From Neoarius graeffei (Eukaryota; Chordata; Actinopteri; Siluriformes; Ariidae): 64,000 nt of DNA. The notes beneath the pieces are model-generated. The model had not been told where the DNA came from, searched no databases, and saw only the letters and a program-made list of their open reading frames with translations. Where the stretch lies: assembly GCF_027579695.1 (NCBI RefSeq), contig NC_083572.1, forward strand, positions 14,756,915-14,820,914. Direction: 5' to 3'. The position numbers and the translations under genes are program-made. Of this stretch, positions 21,869 through 32,714 are shown one piece after another; within the stretch, counting starts at the first letter, position 1; each line of letters starts with the position of its first letter.

Positions 21869-22449
21869 TACCCTGTCCACACTAGGGATTTTGTACCGAT
21901 ACGATACTACTTTCGTACCGCAACACCTGTCCACACTAGCAACTATACCGGTACTGTAGCGGTATAACTGTATCGGTACGAAACCCACAAATGTATGGGT
22001 TTCATACTGGTGCAGTATCGGTACTGTAGCGCTTCGCTGTAGTGTGGACAGATGAAGCGGTTCTGTATCGATACAAATATAATGCGCAAAGTCCCACACC
22101 TCAATCGATGTCTTCGCTGAATAAAATAGTGAAGAACGGGAGATTCGTTTTCTTTGTTTCTTTCTCAACTGCCTCGTGCGTTTTATACGATTCGACTGAA
22201 TAAATGACCACCAGAAATACAGACTGTACATTGACAACAAAAAGCACACACGTTGTTTCATCCGCCATATTCTCGGAAGGAAGTTACTCGGTAACCACGG
22301 AAACATTTCGAACACGCGCATTTCAACTACTGTGAAAGAAAACCGCAAACATTTCTCGCTAGTGTGGACAGATGCACTAAACTGTACCGGTATACTTTGT
22401 ATCGATACAGTTATACCACTATCGTACCGGTATATATGTGAACACAGCA
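21869..22449. mobile_element. TTAA-flanked MITE rich in CGGTAC/GTACCG words
   Basis: Flanked by TTAA (21865-21868, 22450-22453). Ends read TACCCTGTCCACAC and the complement of TGCTGTGTTCACA. Both subterminal regions repeat GTACCGATAC-like and TATACCGGTAC-like words. No transposase domain recognised in the minus-strand frame that spans it. Confidence 0.6.
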
Positions 22450-22460
22450 TTAAAGTCTTA

Positions 22461-23146
22461 TGCCGCTTTTCCACTACAAACGCGGCTGAGTCAGGCTGAG
22501 CCGTGCCGTGCTGAGTTGGGCTGAGTCGAGCTGAGTGGGGCTGTTGGAGTTGCATTTCGACTACAACCGCGCTGAACCGTGCTGGCTGGAAGTGGGTGGA
22601 CACATTGGGTGGAGTTAGCGAAAGTGGGTGGACGTCACGTGATGTCGTTAGGCGGCGCAAACAGTGACATCAGTGATCTTTTAAGCGGTAGTCTCACGAC
22701 CCGGATAGTAAACAATAAACATGGAGGACATGGAGTCGTTAGTGTTGCTGGTCTTGGTGCTGTGGCTTGTTGTCACCGACAACGCCAACAGATACTGGCA
22801 AGAGTGTATAGATGAGGCGAGGCGCATAAGGCTTCAGAAATTCTCGTAATTCTTCTTCTTCCGGGCTTACGGTGTTTACAGATCCCAGCGTGCTCGCGGG
22901 GCGTGTGTGGGCATGTGAGGACACTCCTCCTCACCAATCAGTGCACAGGGGAGTGTCTGCTCACGCCCCTAGCCCCACTCGGCTCGGTTTGGCTCGCTTC
23001 AGCCCTACTCCAAAACCGTGCGAGTTTTGGGTGCTAAGCAGGGCTGAAGCGAGCTGAGTCGTGCTGCTCTGAGATAGTCAAAACGTGAGCCGTGTCGGGC
23101 TGAAGCGAGCTGAAGTGAGCTGAAAAAGGGTAGTGGAAAAGGGCCA
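22461..23146. mobile_element. Harbinger-like MITE (TTTTCCACTA ends), copy A
   Basis: Ends TGCCGCTTTTCCACTA and complement of TGGCCCTTTTCCACTA, with TTA on both sides (22458-22460, 23147-23149). The arms carry many copies of GCTGAGC/GCTGAAGCGAGC words. An inverted copy lies at 52316-52963. Confidence 0.8.
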
Positions 23147-23323
23147 TTAGACCCCCACCTCTGTTCAGTGATGGCCGTTCCAGGTTGACAAAAATGGCTT
23201 CTTTAACTCCTCGCTTGTTCACAGGAGGACAGAGAGAATCAGCATTCCATTGATCATCCTAACGACTCTCGAGGCCGTTCACAACCAGCCCCCAGTGACC
23301 CACACCAACAGGATGACTCCTTA

Positions 23324-24026
23324 GGCCAAGTTTACATTAGACCGTATCTGTCTCGTTTTCTTCGTGGATGCACTGTCCGTTTACATTAAAACGCCGGGAA
23401 ACGGGAATCCGCCAGGGTCCACGTATTCAATCCAGATCGTGTCTGGTCCGGTGCTGTGTAAACATTGAGGATACACGGATACGCTGTGCTGAGCTCTAGC
23501 TGGCGTCTCATTGGACAACGTCACTTTGACATCCACCTTCCTGATTCACTGGCGTTGGTCATGTGACGCGACTGCTGAAAAACGGCGCGGACTTCCGCCT
23601 TGTATCACCTTTCATTAAAGAGTATAAAAATATGAAAATACTGCAAATACTGATGCAAATACTGCCCATTGTGTAGTTATGATTGTCTTTAGGCTTGCCA
23701 TCCTTCCACTTGCAAGTGGTAAGTGACGCGCATGCCCGACATGCACTGAGATCACACACACAGCGGCTCAGCCCCGAATCACTGCTTGTGCGCTCCACTC
23801 GCGTGCTCTGTGAGCTGCGCAGGGCCGGAGTGCATACCCTCCAGAGGGCACTCGCTGTTCAGGGCGGAGTGATTTGGAGCGCAGGATGCTTGCGGAGCCG
23901 AGCGTATCCGTGTATTGGCGTTGCTGTGTGCACGCGAATCGTGTATTGGCGTTGCTGTGTGCACACTAATCGTTTTAAAAACGTTAATCTGATGATCTGC
24001 TGATACGATCTAATGTAAACCCCACC
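23324..24026. mobile_element. Harbinger-like element (GTTTACATTAGA ends), copy B
   Basis: Ends GGCCAAGTTTACATTAGA and complement of GGTGGGGTTTACATTAGA, flanked by TTA (23321-23323, 24027-24029). It splits the right arm of the Penelope-like element, which reads continuously once it is removed. Related to 20157-21256. Confidence 0.8.
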
Positions 24027-24182
24027 TTAGATGAGCTTTTCATCCATGAGAGGATAAATACCTGATGCTCCCTACCAGTCAGACAGAACTGAAGAAGCCT
24101 TTCGGATAAGAGGTGAAACGTCTTCAAGAATCTTCAAGCAAGTCCAGTTGCTCTCTTTTACCACCCACAGTTTATCTTGATG

Positions 24183-25337
24183 AGTATTGATTTGTTTAAG
24201 TAAGACTCATCATGATTATAATATAGTTATTCTGTCAAATTTACCAACCTGGTATAATTAAACTGCTGGCATTGGACCTAGTCAGAATTTACCAGCCCAA
24301 TATGATCTGGGATTTACGTTCATACTTGATCCACAAATAAATTTTCACTTTATCTTGATGAATGAATGAATGACCTGTGTTTTAGTTCCAGTTTATGCAC
24401 TAAGTAGGCTGATCAGGACCAGGCAGCAGCCAGGAATGATGAACTTTATCTTCATGAATATTGATTTGTTTAAGTATATATGAAAGAACGAAGTCAGAAC
24501 GTAAAGTGTTTTGAACAGCTTTATTAACTTCATTTACACACATACTAATAAATTCAATCCAAACCATTCTTGTCTACTGATAATCAAATCTCACAATTGT
24601 AGTCACAATTCACGTTCTAGTAGTCCACAAATGTGTTGAAATGCTCAGTACAAAATCGCAGCAAGAAATGGTAAATTTAGACTTCCCAGAAGTTGACCGG
24701 GAAAAAAAATCGGTCTGTGCATGCGCATGGTAAATTTATACCAGGGCACGATCAGACCGTGACACCGGGTTAATTTCCACTTGCCCCCCCCCAGTATTAT
24801 CACTTTCCCCCTATTTTGTGAGTACTATTTTTTTTTTTTTTTTTTTTAGCAAAACCATAGAATAGTTGTGAATTGCAACATAAAATGAAGATCACACATG
24901 GAGCTGAAGTTTGGTTATTGGTTACTTTTTACTTGTAACGGACAATAAGAATTTGATCCAAAATAGTTATTCCTGCCTTAGTCAATTTATTCCCATTTCA
25001 CATGCATGCAGCTGTTGTAAAGTTCACTGTGTTTGTGTAGATCTCTCTCTCTCTCTCTCTCTCTGACTGTAGGTTCATTACTTGATAATGTAGAAATCTA
25101 TAACAAAGTTTGTATGAAGAAAATAGGGTGCCAAGACTTTTGAACCTTTTTTTTTGTTATAGCGTCTACCTCTAGGTTAAAAAACAAAACAAACAACAAC
25201 ACGCTGTGTCATGACAGACAGGATAATGTTTGAGTTTAAAATTGTTTAGTGTGTGTTTTATACAGATCTGGCAACCTGTAACTGAATCAGTGCAGCCGGT
25301 CTGTCAGGATGCAGCGGGTTTTTTTTTTTTTTTTAAA
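24183..25337. other. Composite-element interior, no genes
   Basis: Contains a diverged repeat of the GTCTGAATTTACCA region, a GAAT tetranucleotide run near 24360, poly-C and poly-T runs around 24785-24848, a CT microsatellite at 25041-25063 and an inverted MITE fragment at 25066-25143. No coding exon seen. Confidence 0.45.
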
Positions 25338-25380
25338 CCCTTGTGTGGTGTTCATATTTTTGTTACTCAGCCAGTGTTCG

Positions 25381-25739
25381 GGGCGGCACGGTGGTGTAGT
25401 GGTTAGTGCTGTCGCCTCACAGCAAGAAGGTCCTGGGTTCGAGCCCCGGGGCCGGCGAGGGCCTTTCTGTGTGGAGTTTGCATGTTCTCCCCGTGTCCGC
25501 GTGGGTTTCCTCCAGGTGCTCCGGTTTCCCCCACAGTCCAAAGACATGCAGGTTAGGTTAACTGGTGACTCTAAATTGACCGTAGGTGTGAATGGTTGTC
25601 TGTGTCTATGTGTCAGCCCTGTGATGACCTGGCGACTTGTCCAGGGTGTACCCCGCCTTTTGCCCATAGTCAGCTGGGATAGGCTCCAGCTTGCCTGCGA
25701 CCCTGTAGAAGGATAAAGCGGCTAGAGATGATGAGATGA
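25381..25739 (+). mobile_element. tRNA-derived SINE
   Basis: Full-length copy with an 11-bp duplication gccagtgttcg (25370-25380, 25740-25750), inserted in the piggyBac remnant. Confidence 0.93.
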
Positions 25740-25890
25740 GCCAGTGTTCGTGGGTCTGGTGGACCCGCTGCATTTTGGCGCTTTAAATTCAACACAATCA
25801 AACAATTTTACTTTAAATACTTAACAGATGTTGCTTGTAATTGGGGTGAAGTAAACATCAACAGCATATATGGTTAATATTTGCCCTTTA

Positions 25891-26184
25891 GGGCGGCACG
25901 GTGGTGTAGTGGTTAGCGCTGTCGCCTCACAGCAAGAAGGTCCGGGTTCGAGCCCCGTGGCCGACGAGGGCCTTTCTGTGTGGAGTTTGCATGTTCTCCC
26001 CGTGTCCGCGTGGGTTTCCTCCGGGTGCTCCGGTTTCCCCCACAGTCCAAAGACATGCAGGTTAGGTTAACTGGTGACTCTAATTGACCGTGAGTGTGAA
26101 TGTGAGTGTGAATGGTTGTTTGTGTGTCAGCCCTGTGATGACCTGGCGACTTGTCCAGGGTGTACCCCGCCTTTCGCCCGTAGA
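25891..26184 (+). mobile_element. tRNA-derived SINE, 3'-truncated
   Basis: Starts GGGCGGCACGG with both promoter boxes but stops at CGCCCGTAG, missing the last ~75 bases and tail. No clear target duplication. Likely an older or deleted copy. Confidence 0.85.
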
Positions 26185-26446
26185 TTACATTTATTTAAAA
26201 AAAAAAAGTGCTACTCGTTTTTTGTTTGTTTTTTAATAAAATGTAATTTTACAACAAGAAAATCAATTGCAGTCAAGATATGAGTGGAAAAAAGATGTTT
26301 ATCTTCAAATTTACAAACGAAACAAGGTTTTCCATAACAACTGATTTTTATTTCTTTGAATTTCATTCGAAATTTAACCCATTCAGTTCAGTTTACACGA
26401 CACAAGCTGAACACATACAGTAACCATTGTCAGTCTCTGCAACACA

Positions 26447-26644
26447 TCATCCCCATGCTCGTCTTCGTTTTGGGACTGGTTGATGCTCCAGCTCATCCTC
26501 TTCTTCAAAGTCACTGTCAGACTCTGAATTTTCAGAAATGTGATCCTCACGTTCTGAAACGTCTTCCTCTACATCATCATCAAAAGCTTCTCTCTCTTCC
26601 AAAATCATTTGCAAGTCCATCTGAGCAGAGAATCTTTTGGCCAT
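26447..26644 (-). pseudogene. piggyBac transposase N-terminus (fragment)
   Basis: ATG at 26644 opens MAKRFSAQMDLQMILEE followed by a long acidic stretch (EEDVSEREDHISENSES) and a basic patch PKRRR before a stop at 66 codons. piggyBac transposases start with such an acidic, disordered N-terminus. The DDD catalytic domain and the C-terminal zinc finger are missing, so no active enzyme is encoded. Confidence 0.6.
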
Positions 26645-27230
26645 CTTGATCAGTTGTGATAAGGAACCACATTGGAAAAACTGTATTTATTGTGTCCCGC
26701 CCCCAATTTATGGGAACTTCTGTCTTGGTTCCCGCAAGACAGAGGGTAAAATGTGTAGGAATGTGAGCGCAGACAGGTGTCGGTGCTTGAATGGCAGGGG
26801 CAGAAACACAAAACTCACACACACACTAACAGCAGGCCCAGACAGGAGGAGGACTGAGTGAAGGTACACACTTTTATTAGCCCCGGGTCCAGTGGACCCG
26901 AACATCCTGTATGTAATATAAATGTGTAGGGGGATGTACTGTGTGTGGTCATCAAAAATGTGTTCTGATCTATGTTCTTCACAGAAAATGAGCCAAGGTT
27001 AATGAGTCGGAGTTTGAAAAAATAATTAATCGTATCATTGTTCCTTTGATTAAAAAATGAAAACGGGTCCCACAGACCTGAGCACCATACAAGGGTTAAA
27101 CCTAGAGGTGGATGATTTTTAAAACAAAAACAACCAACCAACCAGGAAAAAAAACACAATATGTAGATATTTTGCCCAGGACTGTGTTCCTCTGATAACA
27201 GAAACAGAGCTCCAGCTCTCTCTGCTCTTA

Positions 27231-27994
27231 GACCCCGTCCACACGTAGCCGGGTATCTGCTAAATTGAAGATATTTTTCTACGTTTTGGCCTGTCATCCA
27301 CATGAAAACGCATCAAAAACGAATATTTAAAAAAACTCCGGGCAAAGTGAAGATTTTTGAAAACTCCGTGTATGCCTTTTCGTGTAGACAGAGATAACCG
27401 GAGTTTTGCATTTTAGAACGTCACAATCTGCGCCAAAAAAATGACAACAAATCTGCCCTGACGTCAAACGTGCGACCTTTGTTTACTGCAGAAGCCAGAT
27501 TAAGCATGGACAAAGAGTAATGGATTGAAGTAGTGCCTTGAAAGCGTTAATTATTGTGCAGGTGCTATTTACATGTTTAATTTTAGAAGCCCAACTACTG
27601 CTCCAAAAACAGGGTCAATATGTCCACATATTTGCTTTGACAAGATTCCCAATCAACGTTTTCTTGCGTCTTTTGAAGTTTATACTCCAAAATTGTGTTT
27701 AGAAGCAATTCTGTCTCCGAGTCTGTCCAGACGAACGAGCTTGGCGCCATGTTTTATGTTTAGGCGGAAGTGACGCCAACAGGGGGCTATTCTGATGTGA
27801 TTAGGGGGTAGGAATTGGGGAAATAGCCATCTACAGGTTTGGAATGCTTATGAATGTGATTGAAAACGCAGATGTTCGGTTATGTGTGGAAGGGATTTTT
27901 TTCGAAGACGAGGTGGTGTGGATAAAACATTTTTATAAACGGAGGGGGGGAAATGTTCGGTTTTAAAAATATCCGGCTACGTGTGTACATGGCC
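27231..27994. mobile_element. Harbinger-like MITE (CACACGTAGCCGG ends)
   Basis: Ends GACCCCGTCCACACGTAGCC and complement of GGCCATGTACACACGTAGCC, flanked by TTA (27228-27230, 27995-27997). 764 bp; no coding domain recognised. Confidence 0.8.
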
Positions 27995-27997
27995 TTA

Positions 27998-28434
27998 ATC
28001 TGTACTGTTCTTTCAGGATTTATCGCATGTCGCTCCTTGTCGTTTTTTTTTTTTAAATGCCCGAGTTGTTTGAAACCAATCTGGGTTTTCTGTGTCGAAT
28101 AAGGAAGCGGCTTCACCTTTAAGAAAATCAAACACTTTCATGAAGGCGCTAACTCAAATGCGAGCAGAAAAAAATAAAACGAGATTCTTAAGCAAACTCT
28201 TCCATCCTCGCTTCCGAATTTTCTGTTTTTGTAAAATACATTTTAAATACAATCGTGAATTTCTCTGGAGTTTTCAGGCTGAGCTCCTCTCCTCGTATTC
28301 TTTAACCACTCATTTCCTCATCGTTGTTGAAGCATTTGCTTCTATTTGTTAAAGTTTTTCTTGATAGCGGGGAGACGGTAATGCCTTTTTATCGATTTCT
28401 CTGTTTGAACAAGCAAAAACGGTGCAAAAGTTAA
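27998..28434. other. Unassigned interior sequence
   Basis: Lies between two MITEs inside the large composite. An 86-residue frame on the plus strand matches nothing known to me. No other feature seen. Confidence 0.35.
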
Positions 28435-29234
28435 GAGCAATTCCAGCGTTATGGACGTGACACTTGAACTCAAAATGGCAACAAATGACCCAGTGCATGT
28501 TTTATTGTCTCCCAGTATTTAAACAGGTGTTGCATATTTTAAGGCTGTACCATACTGGAGAAGTGATAGAACAAGAACAATTCCCATAGTACATCTCGGA
28601 CATGCCAGAAAATGCCAATAAAAGATGCGTTATGGATGTGACAGAAAAAGTATCACTTTTCTTGGGTGACTGTACATTTTTATCAAACTCTGTGAAATTG
28701 TAAACCTAATGTCGAAATGGAGATATCCATTTGATAGAGGGGTCCAAGGTGAATATTAAAAAAAATCTTTGTTTAAAATATTTTATATTTCATGCAGAGT
28801 TTCGGAAGGAAAAGTCAGCGTTATGGATGTGACGAAATTCTGTTATGGATGTGACGCGTCTGAAATAGACATGGCATATGTTTAGAAAATCAGCAATTTA
28901 ACCACCATAACCCTTTGAAAAACTCTCTAAATATCAGCTAAAACTATCAAAGTTCTTAAATGATATTTAGGATGGCTATTGTTTTGCTGTTTTGTGGATT
29001 TTAGCGTACATTTCTGTGGCTTGTGGCAATAATATAGAATTGTACATGATCAAAGTTATTCGTGTCATTAGCTAAAGTAGTGAAGGCGAAGGGAACAATT
29101 CTTGTGACAAATTGGTTCAACTTATTCACATCTGTAAAATACAGGCCTAGGTGATATCTCTGGGAGTGGTTTTGATGTATTACATGTTGCTTTATTTTTG
29201 CATGGTGAGGTTGACATTTACATGGAATTGCCCA
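28435..29234. mobile_element. Harbinger-like MITE with GTTATGGACGTGAC repeats, copy B (inverted)
   Basis: Inverted relative of 8177-8988, with perfect TAA flanks (28432-28434, 29235-29237). Ends GAGCAATTCCA and TGGAATTGCCCA. Internal GTTATGGATGTGAC repeats at about 28629, 28821 and 28843 plus the terminal GTTATGGACGTGAC. Confidence 0.85.
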
Positions 29235-30089
29235 TAACCATATTAAAGACAGATTAAGCCTTACTTGCATGAAAGACGGTGTCTGTCTGACCCCAGCGGT
29301 AATTATCACGTGATGCGTGACGTCATGCACAAGGGGTCTGTAAACAGTACGCATACCGTACTACAGCAGCGAGGGTATATAAAATAACTTGCAAAGCAGT
29401 AAATGAAACAGAGACTAAGAAAACAGCCAAGACATAATGGTGGATATGTAGTGAGGGACATTTTTTTTTTTTTTTAGGAACTGAAATAAAAGATCAAAAT
29501 CTAATTTTTGTGGTGCTAGTTCGTAATATATGCTCGTTCTAACTTGCCCGGTTGGGAATGTCGGGGATGTGTTCCACTTACCCGAATGCATGTTTCACTT
29601 GCCCCGGGCAATCGGGCAGTGCTTAATGTCGAGCCCTGGGTACAAAAACATTTTAGAGTTCCAAATGTTTGTTTTCCAGCACAAAATTAAATGTCGCAGA
29701 AAAATAGTTTGTATCTGAGCAGCATATTCCATAAGAGAGCACTTTTCAGATTAAAAAAGAAAACATAATGAAGGCTACTGGGTTTTGGTGCAAAATTAAG
29801 AAGCGAGTGTGACAGTCAAAGTGTCCAGAAGAACCGTGGCTGGTTCTGTAAGATGCTCAGTAAAACTTAGAGCTCATTTCCTTATCAAACTGCACTCATT
29901 GTACCAGAGACTGCTTTTTTTAAAAGCAAAGGGTCGTCTCACACCAAATACTGACTCTGTTTCATTTATTACGGCTTACTGTTTATAGTGTATTTTTTTA
30001 ATTTTATTTATTTTTTTAAAAAACTTTGAAACATTTTCATTATTTTTAAGCCATTTTTGGTCGGCAGCATTTCTTTCCATGTGCCTTAA

Positions 30090-30385
30090 GCCTAGGTCAC
30101 AACCGGACGTACGATTTTTTGGCCGTGCGATTTTTGGCGTTCCCCAAATCGCTGCGTTTTTTGTTTTTTTTGTTCATGGAGAAAGACGCACGTTGGCCAT
30201 AAGTTTGTCTTGCAACCTGAAAAGAACGTAAGCGCCCGTAGAGTTTGTTTGACATGACAAAGAACCTCTGCGACCAGTCTACGGCTCGAAAATCAGCACG
30301 TCACACGCACGCCCTCCGTGCGTTTCTTGCGTTTTTTGCACGTAGACCGGCCGTAGATGCACGTACGGCCGGTTGTGACCGAGGC
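30090..30385. mobile_element. TTAA-type MITE, copy B
   Basis: Inverted copy of 22-323 with perfect TTAA flanks (30086-30089, 30386-30389) and ends GCCTAGGTCACAACCGG and complement of GCCTCGGTCACAACCGG. It is inserted near the right end of the Tc1-type MITE. Confidence 0.85.
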
Positions 30386-30600
30386 TTAAGACTTTTTCAC
30401 AGTACTGTATATCTAACGTCTTTAAAATGATAACATTAGCCGACAAATACAAAATGTGTCCTTTGTTTGTTTGTTTGCTTGAATTTTGTGCTGTACAGTA
30501 TATTAAATGACATAGCACTCTGTCTCACACAGTCTCCTTTAAATCCATACCTAACTCTTCATAAAGCTGCCACTGATTGATTGATTGATTGATTGATTAA

Positions 30601-31620
30601 GGGTGTATTCAGACCAGGATAGTTCGATAGTTCACTTGCTTTGGTCCCAACCAAATGCTTTTTTTATTTTTTCATTTTGGTGCGGTTCGCTTTCACACTG
30701 TACATTTTAGTAAGCGGACCAAAATCTGTCAACAAAGCCACGCGCCCTGAGGTCGTTCAGCTATTGGTCAGAGACGACACGCGCACAAAGCGTTAAGTTC
30801 AAAAGTAGTCATGGAGGCTTTCCGTGCTGTTATTCTTTTTAATGTCATCAAAGCTATATGTTTTTTCCAGTTTTTACTGTTTTCACAATTATGCGATTAC
30901 TATGCTGTTGTACAAGTAATTTATCAACGACGACGACAAAGGGCAAGGCGGCTACGGAGGACAGCGCTGATGAGCGCACATCATGTTGTGACAGTTCTGG
31001 CTCTTCACGCAATAGATTAATTTCTTTTTTGCGTCGCTAGTACCGCCACTTTTTGAAAGAATGTCCCTGATTTTAATGTAGGTCTGACGGAGTTTCTTCA
31101 CTTTTAGCCGACATTGTTCTGGGGAGCGCGTGAACCCCTCCTCCTTCATTTTCTCACTGAATACAGCAAACACGTCGGCATTTTTGTGTGTTCTCTTCAA
31201 AAGCTCAGATATGTGGACATCGGCCCATATATCCACAAGGGTACGCGTTTCTTCCTCGGCCCACGTTTGCCCCCTACTCATTTTTTGTACTCTGTAGTCT
31301 AGCCTACCACTGGTCTGAATGACTGAACGACTGTTGTAAGGTTCCCTTGACAACCGAAACAGTGTTTGCACTTTGCGGTGGAGTGTCAAGACTCTGTTTC
31401 CCATAATGCTCGACAAACGACGGAAGCTCCCGAGGTACAAAAAAGCAAAACTGTCAGATTAGGTCCGGTCTGCTTTCACACCTCCAAAAGATCCGCACCA
31501 GGGTTCCTTTGGTCCGGACCAGAGTTCGGTGGTTTGTATTGAGACCAACCCAAAAGGTCCGGACCAAGGGAAATTTGGTTCGTTTGGTCCGAACCAAACA
31601 ACGTAGGTGTGAATACGCCC
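30601..31620 (-). mobile_element. PIF/Harbinger-type element, copy B
   Basis: Same family as 966-2033, with TAA flanks on both sides (30598-30600, 31621-31623) and the same GGGYGTATTCA ends. Nearly identical internally, apart from ~48 bases missing near the right end. It follows a GATT microsatellite (30572-30597). Confidence 0.87.
30952..31281 (-). CDS. Myb/SANT-like Harbinger accessory protein, second copy
   Basis: Open from ATG at 31281 for about 109 residues. It differs from the copy at 1317-1646 by only a few substitutions (for example GQTW for GRTW, LLKRTH for LLERTH, KEEGF for KEKGF) and has no frameshift. The trihelix-like motif and the basic KLRQTYIKIRD segment are kept. No nuclease ORF is present, so mobility would depend on a nuclease from elsewhere. 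Confidence 0.7.
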   Translation of the reverse strand: MSRGQTWAEEETRTLVDIWADVHISELLKRTHKNADVFAVFSEKMKEEGFTRSPEQCRLKVKKLRQTYIKIRDILSKSGGTSDAKKKLIYCVKSQNCHNMMCAHQRCPP

Positions 31621-31623
31621 TAA

Positions 31624-32404
31624 GAAATGAACAAAACACGATTTGGCGTGCTGTTAGAGGAAAATAATCAGTGGTGTGATAAATTCCTTATCTGTTAATT
31701 AACAACACTTTGTACTTTTAAATTCTTTATTAACATTTATTTAAAAAAATTGTGGGAAAACTTAGACTTATCACTTACGTTATAGCAGCTGTAAATGCTC
31801 ATTCCTTCATCAGCCTTTTTTTTCCCCCTTCCTCTCCTCTCTCGAAGTACGGTACATAAGACCAAAATAAACAAAAAGACTCCCCCACCCCCCCACCCCC
31901 CCAAAAAAAAAAAAAAACACCAAAGTGCTATCACCGGATATGGAGAACATACAAACTCCACACAGAAAGGCCCCCGTCGGCCACTGGGCTCAAACCCAGA
32001 ACCTTCTTGCTGTGAAGCGACAGTGCTAACCACTACATCACCATGCCACCTGTTCTCCATATCAATGTGTGTTCAAGTACCACCATGTTTTCGATTCTTT
32101 TATCCACTTTGTACCACAGTGATTGGTCAATGATTAGAATGTTAATTGATTTGTTAATGCACTTTTTAACAGTTAATAGATTTGACGTTGTGGAATGTCC
32201 AAGAGACAAGTTATTTCCCGTTCTCATGTATATTATACCCGCGATAAAGTGCACCAGATGCCTCTATTTCTCTCTCTCAAAAAAAAAAGAAGCAGCCTGT
32301 CATTTTCCAGAGAAACTGGAAAGCGTAAGCTGTTCTGTCCTGAAGAGTTCCGATTACTGATCCACCTTATTTTAACCCTCCGTGTGAATTGTTTCCGTGT
32401 GCAG
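31624..32404. other. End of psmd12 intron 1: old SINE fragment, otherwise unassigned
   Basis: Contains a diverged reverse-oriented 5' SINE fragment at about 31936-32050 (CAACCTTCTTGCTGTGAAGC-like B-to-A box region) and a C/A-rich run at 31882-31918. The pyrimidine tract and GTGTGCAG acceptor of psmd12 exon 2 end it. Confidence 0.6.
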
Positions 32405-32464
32405 GAAGGGCGGCTTCAGGAAGCTGTTGAGAGCCTTCTGTCTCTGGAGAAGCAAACCAGGACG
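32405..32464 (+). CDS. psmd12: psmd12 exon 2 (residues 37-56)
   Basis: 60-base, phase-0 exon between GTGTGCAG and GTCAGT. Encodes EGRLQEAVESLLSLEKQTRT, nearly identical to the mammalian Rpn5 segment and part of its first helical repeat. The following intron is only 121 bp. Confidence 0.95.
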
Positions 32465-32585
32465 GTCAGTCTGACTCTTCTGTAATTTCGTATACACAGC
32501 AGCTCAAGTAGTTTTTGATTGACTCGTCTGATTTAAAGCAGGGGTGCAGAACAAGCCTTTTATTTGTTTGTGGATTTCTTTCCAG

Positions 32586-32714
32586 GCTTCGGACATGGTG
32601 TCCACATCCAGGATCTTGGTGGCCATCGTGCAGATGTGCTACGAGGCAAAAGACTGGGACGCGCTCAACGAGAACATCATGCTGTTATCGAAGAGGAGGA
32701 GTCAGTTGAAGCAG
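32586..32714 (+). CDS. psmd12: psmd12 exon 3 (residues 57-99)
   Basis: 129-base, phase-0 exon with TCCAG acceptor and GTGAGA donor. Contains [18 protein letters not shown] and [16 protein letters not shown], strongly conserved Rpn5 helices. Confidence 0.95.

Larger units (their letters stand above)
21614..24170. mobile_element. Penelope-like or related retroelement with inverted arms, internally replaced
   Basis: Flanked by a perfect 12-bp duplication tttatcttgatg (21602-21613, 24171-24182). Both ends carry a ~215-bp arm in inverted orientation, containing GGTGAAACGTCTTCAAG-like and GAAGAAGCCTTTCGGAT motifs common in fish Penelope terminal repeats. The variable-length duplication and inverted terminal repeats fit Penelope-like elements. 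No reverse transcriptase or GIY-YIG coding is left. The interior contains three later insertions (21869-22449, 22461-23146, 23324-24026). Confidence 0.55.
25338..27095. mobile_element. piggyBac-type remnant
   Basis: Ends CCCTTGTGTGGTG and CACCATACAAGGG, both flanked by TTAAA, consistent with TTAA-targeting piggyBac elements. The first transposase exon survives on the minus strand at 26644-26447. The catalytic core is absent. Two SINEs are inserted near the left end. Internal sequence reading GTCCAGTGGACCCG recurs near both ends and could be a binding site. Confidence 0.7.
19909..29638. mobile_element. Large composite bounded by CAGGGCTCGAC inverted repeats
   Basis: CAGGGCTCGACGTTAAC at 19909 pairs with CTTAATGTCGAGCCCTG ending at 29638. 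Inside each end runs sequence related to CACTTGCCC. I could not find a clean 8-bp duplication, so the boundaries are inferred from the inverted ends alone. It contains a SINE, two related Harbinger-like MITEs, a Penelope-like element, a piggyBac remnant and others, but no transposase of its own. Near the left end and around 21453-21560 and 24240-24310 the word GTCTGAATTTACCA recurs as a dispersed short repeat. Confidence 0.5.
19792..30407. mobile_element. Tc1/mariner-type MITE split by a ~9.7-kb insertion
   Basis: Left end CAGTACTGTGCAGAAGTC and right end complement CAGTACTGTGAAAAAGTC, with TA flanks. Only about 120 bp on the left (to 19908) and about 770 bp on the right (29639 onward, minus the TTAA MITE at 30090-30385) belong to it; everything between was inserted later. 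A partial inverted relative of its left part is visible at about 25066-25143. Confidence 0.65.

Noticed and set aside
32033-32360. Overlapping frames upstream of psmd12 exon 2
   Set aside because: No known motif; one merely runs over the intron end and exon 2 in another frame.
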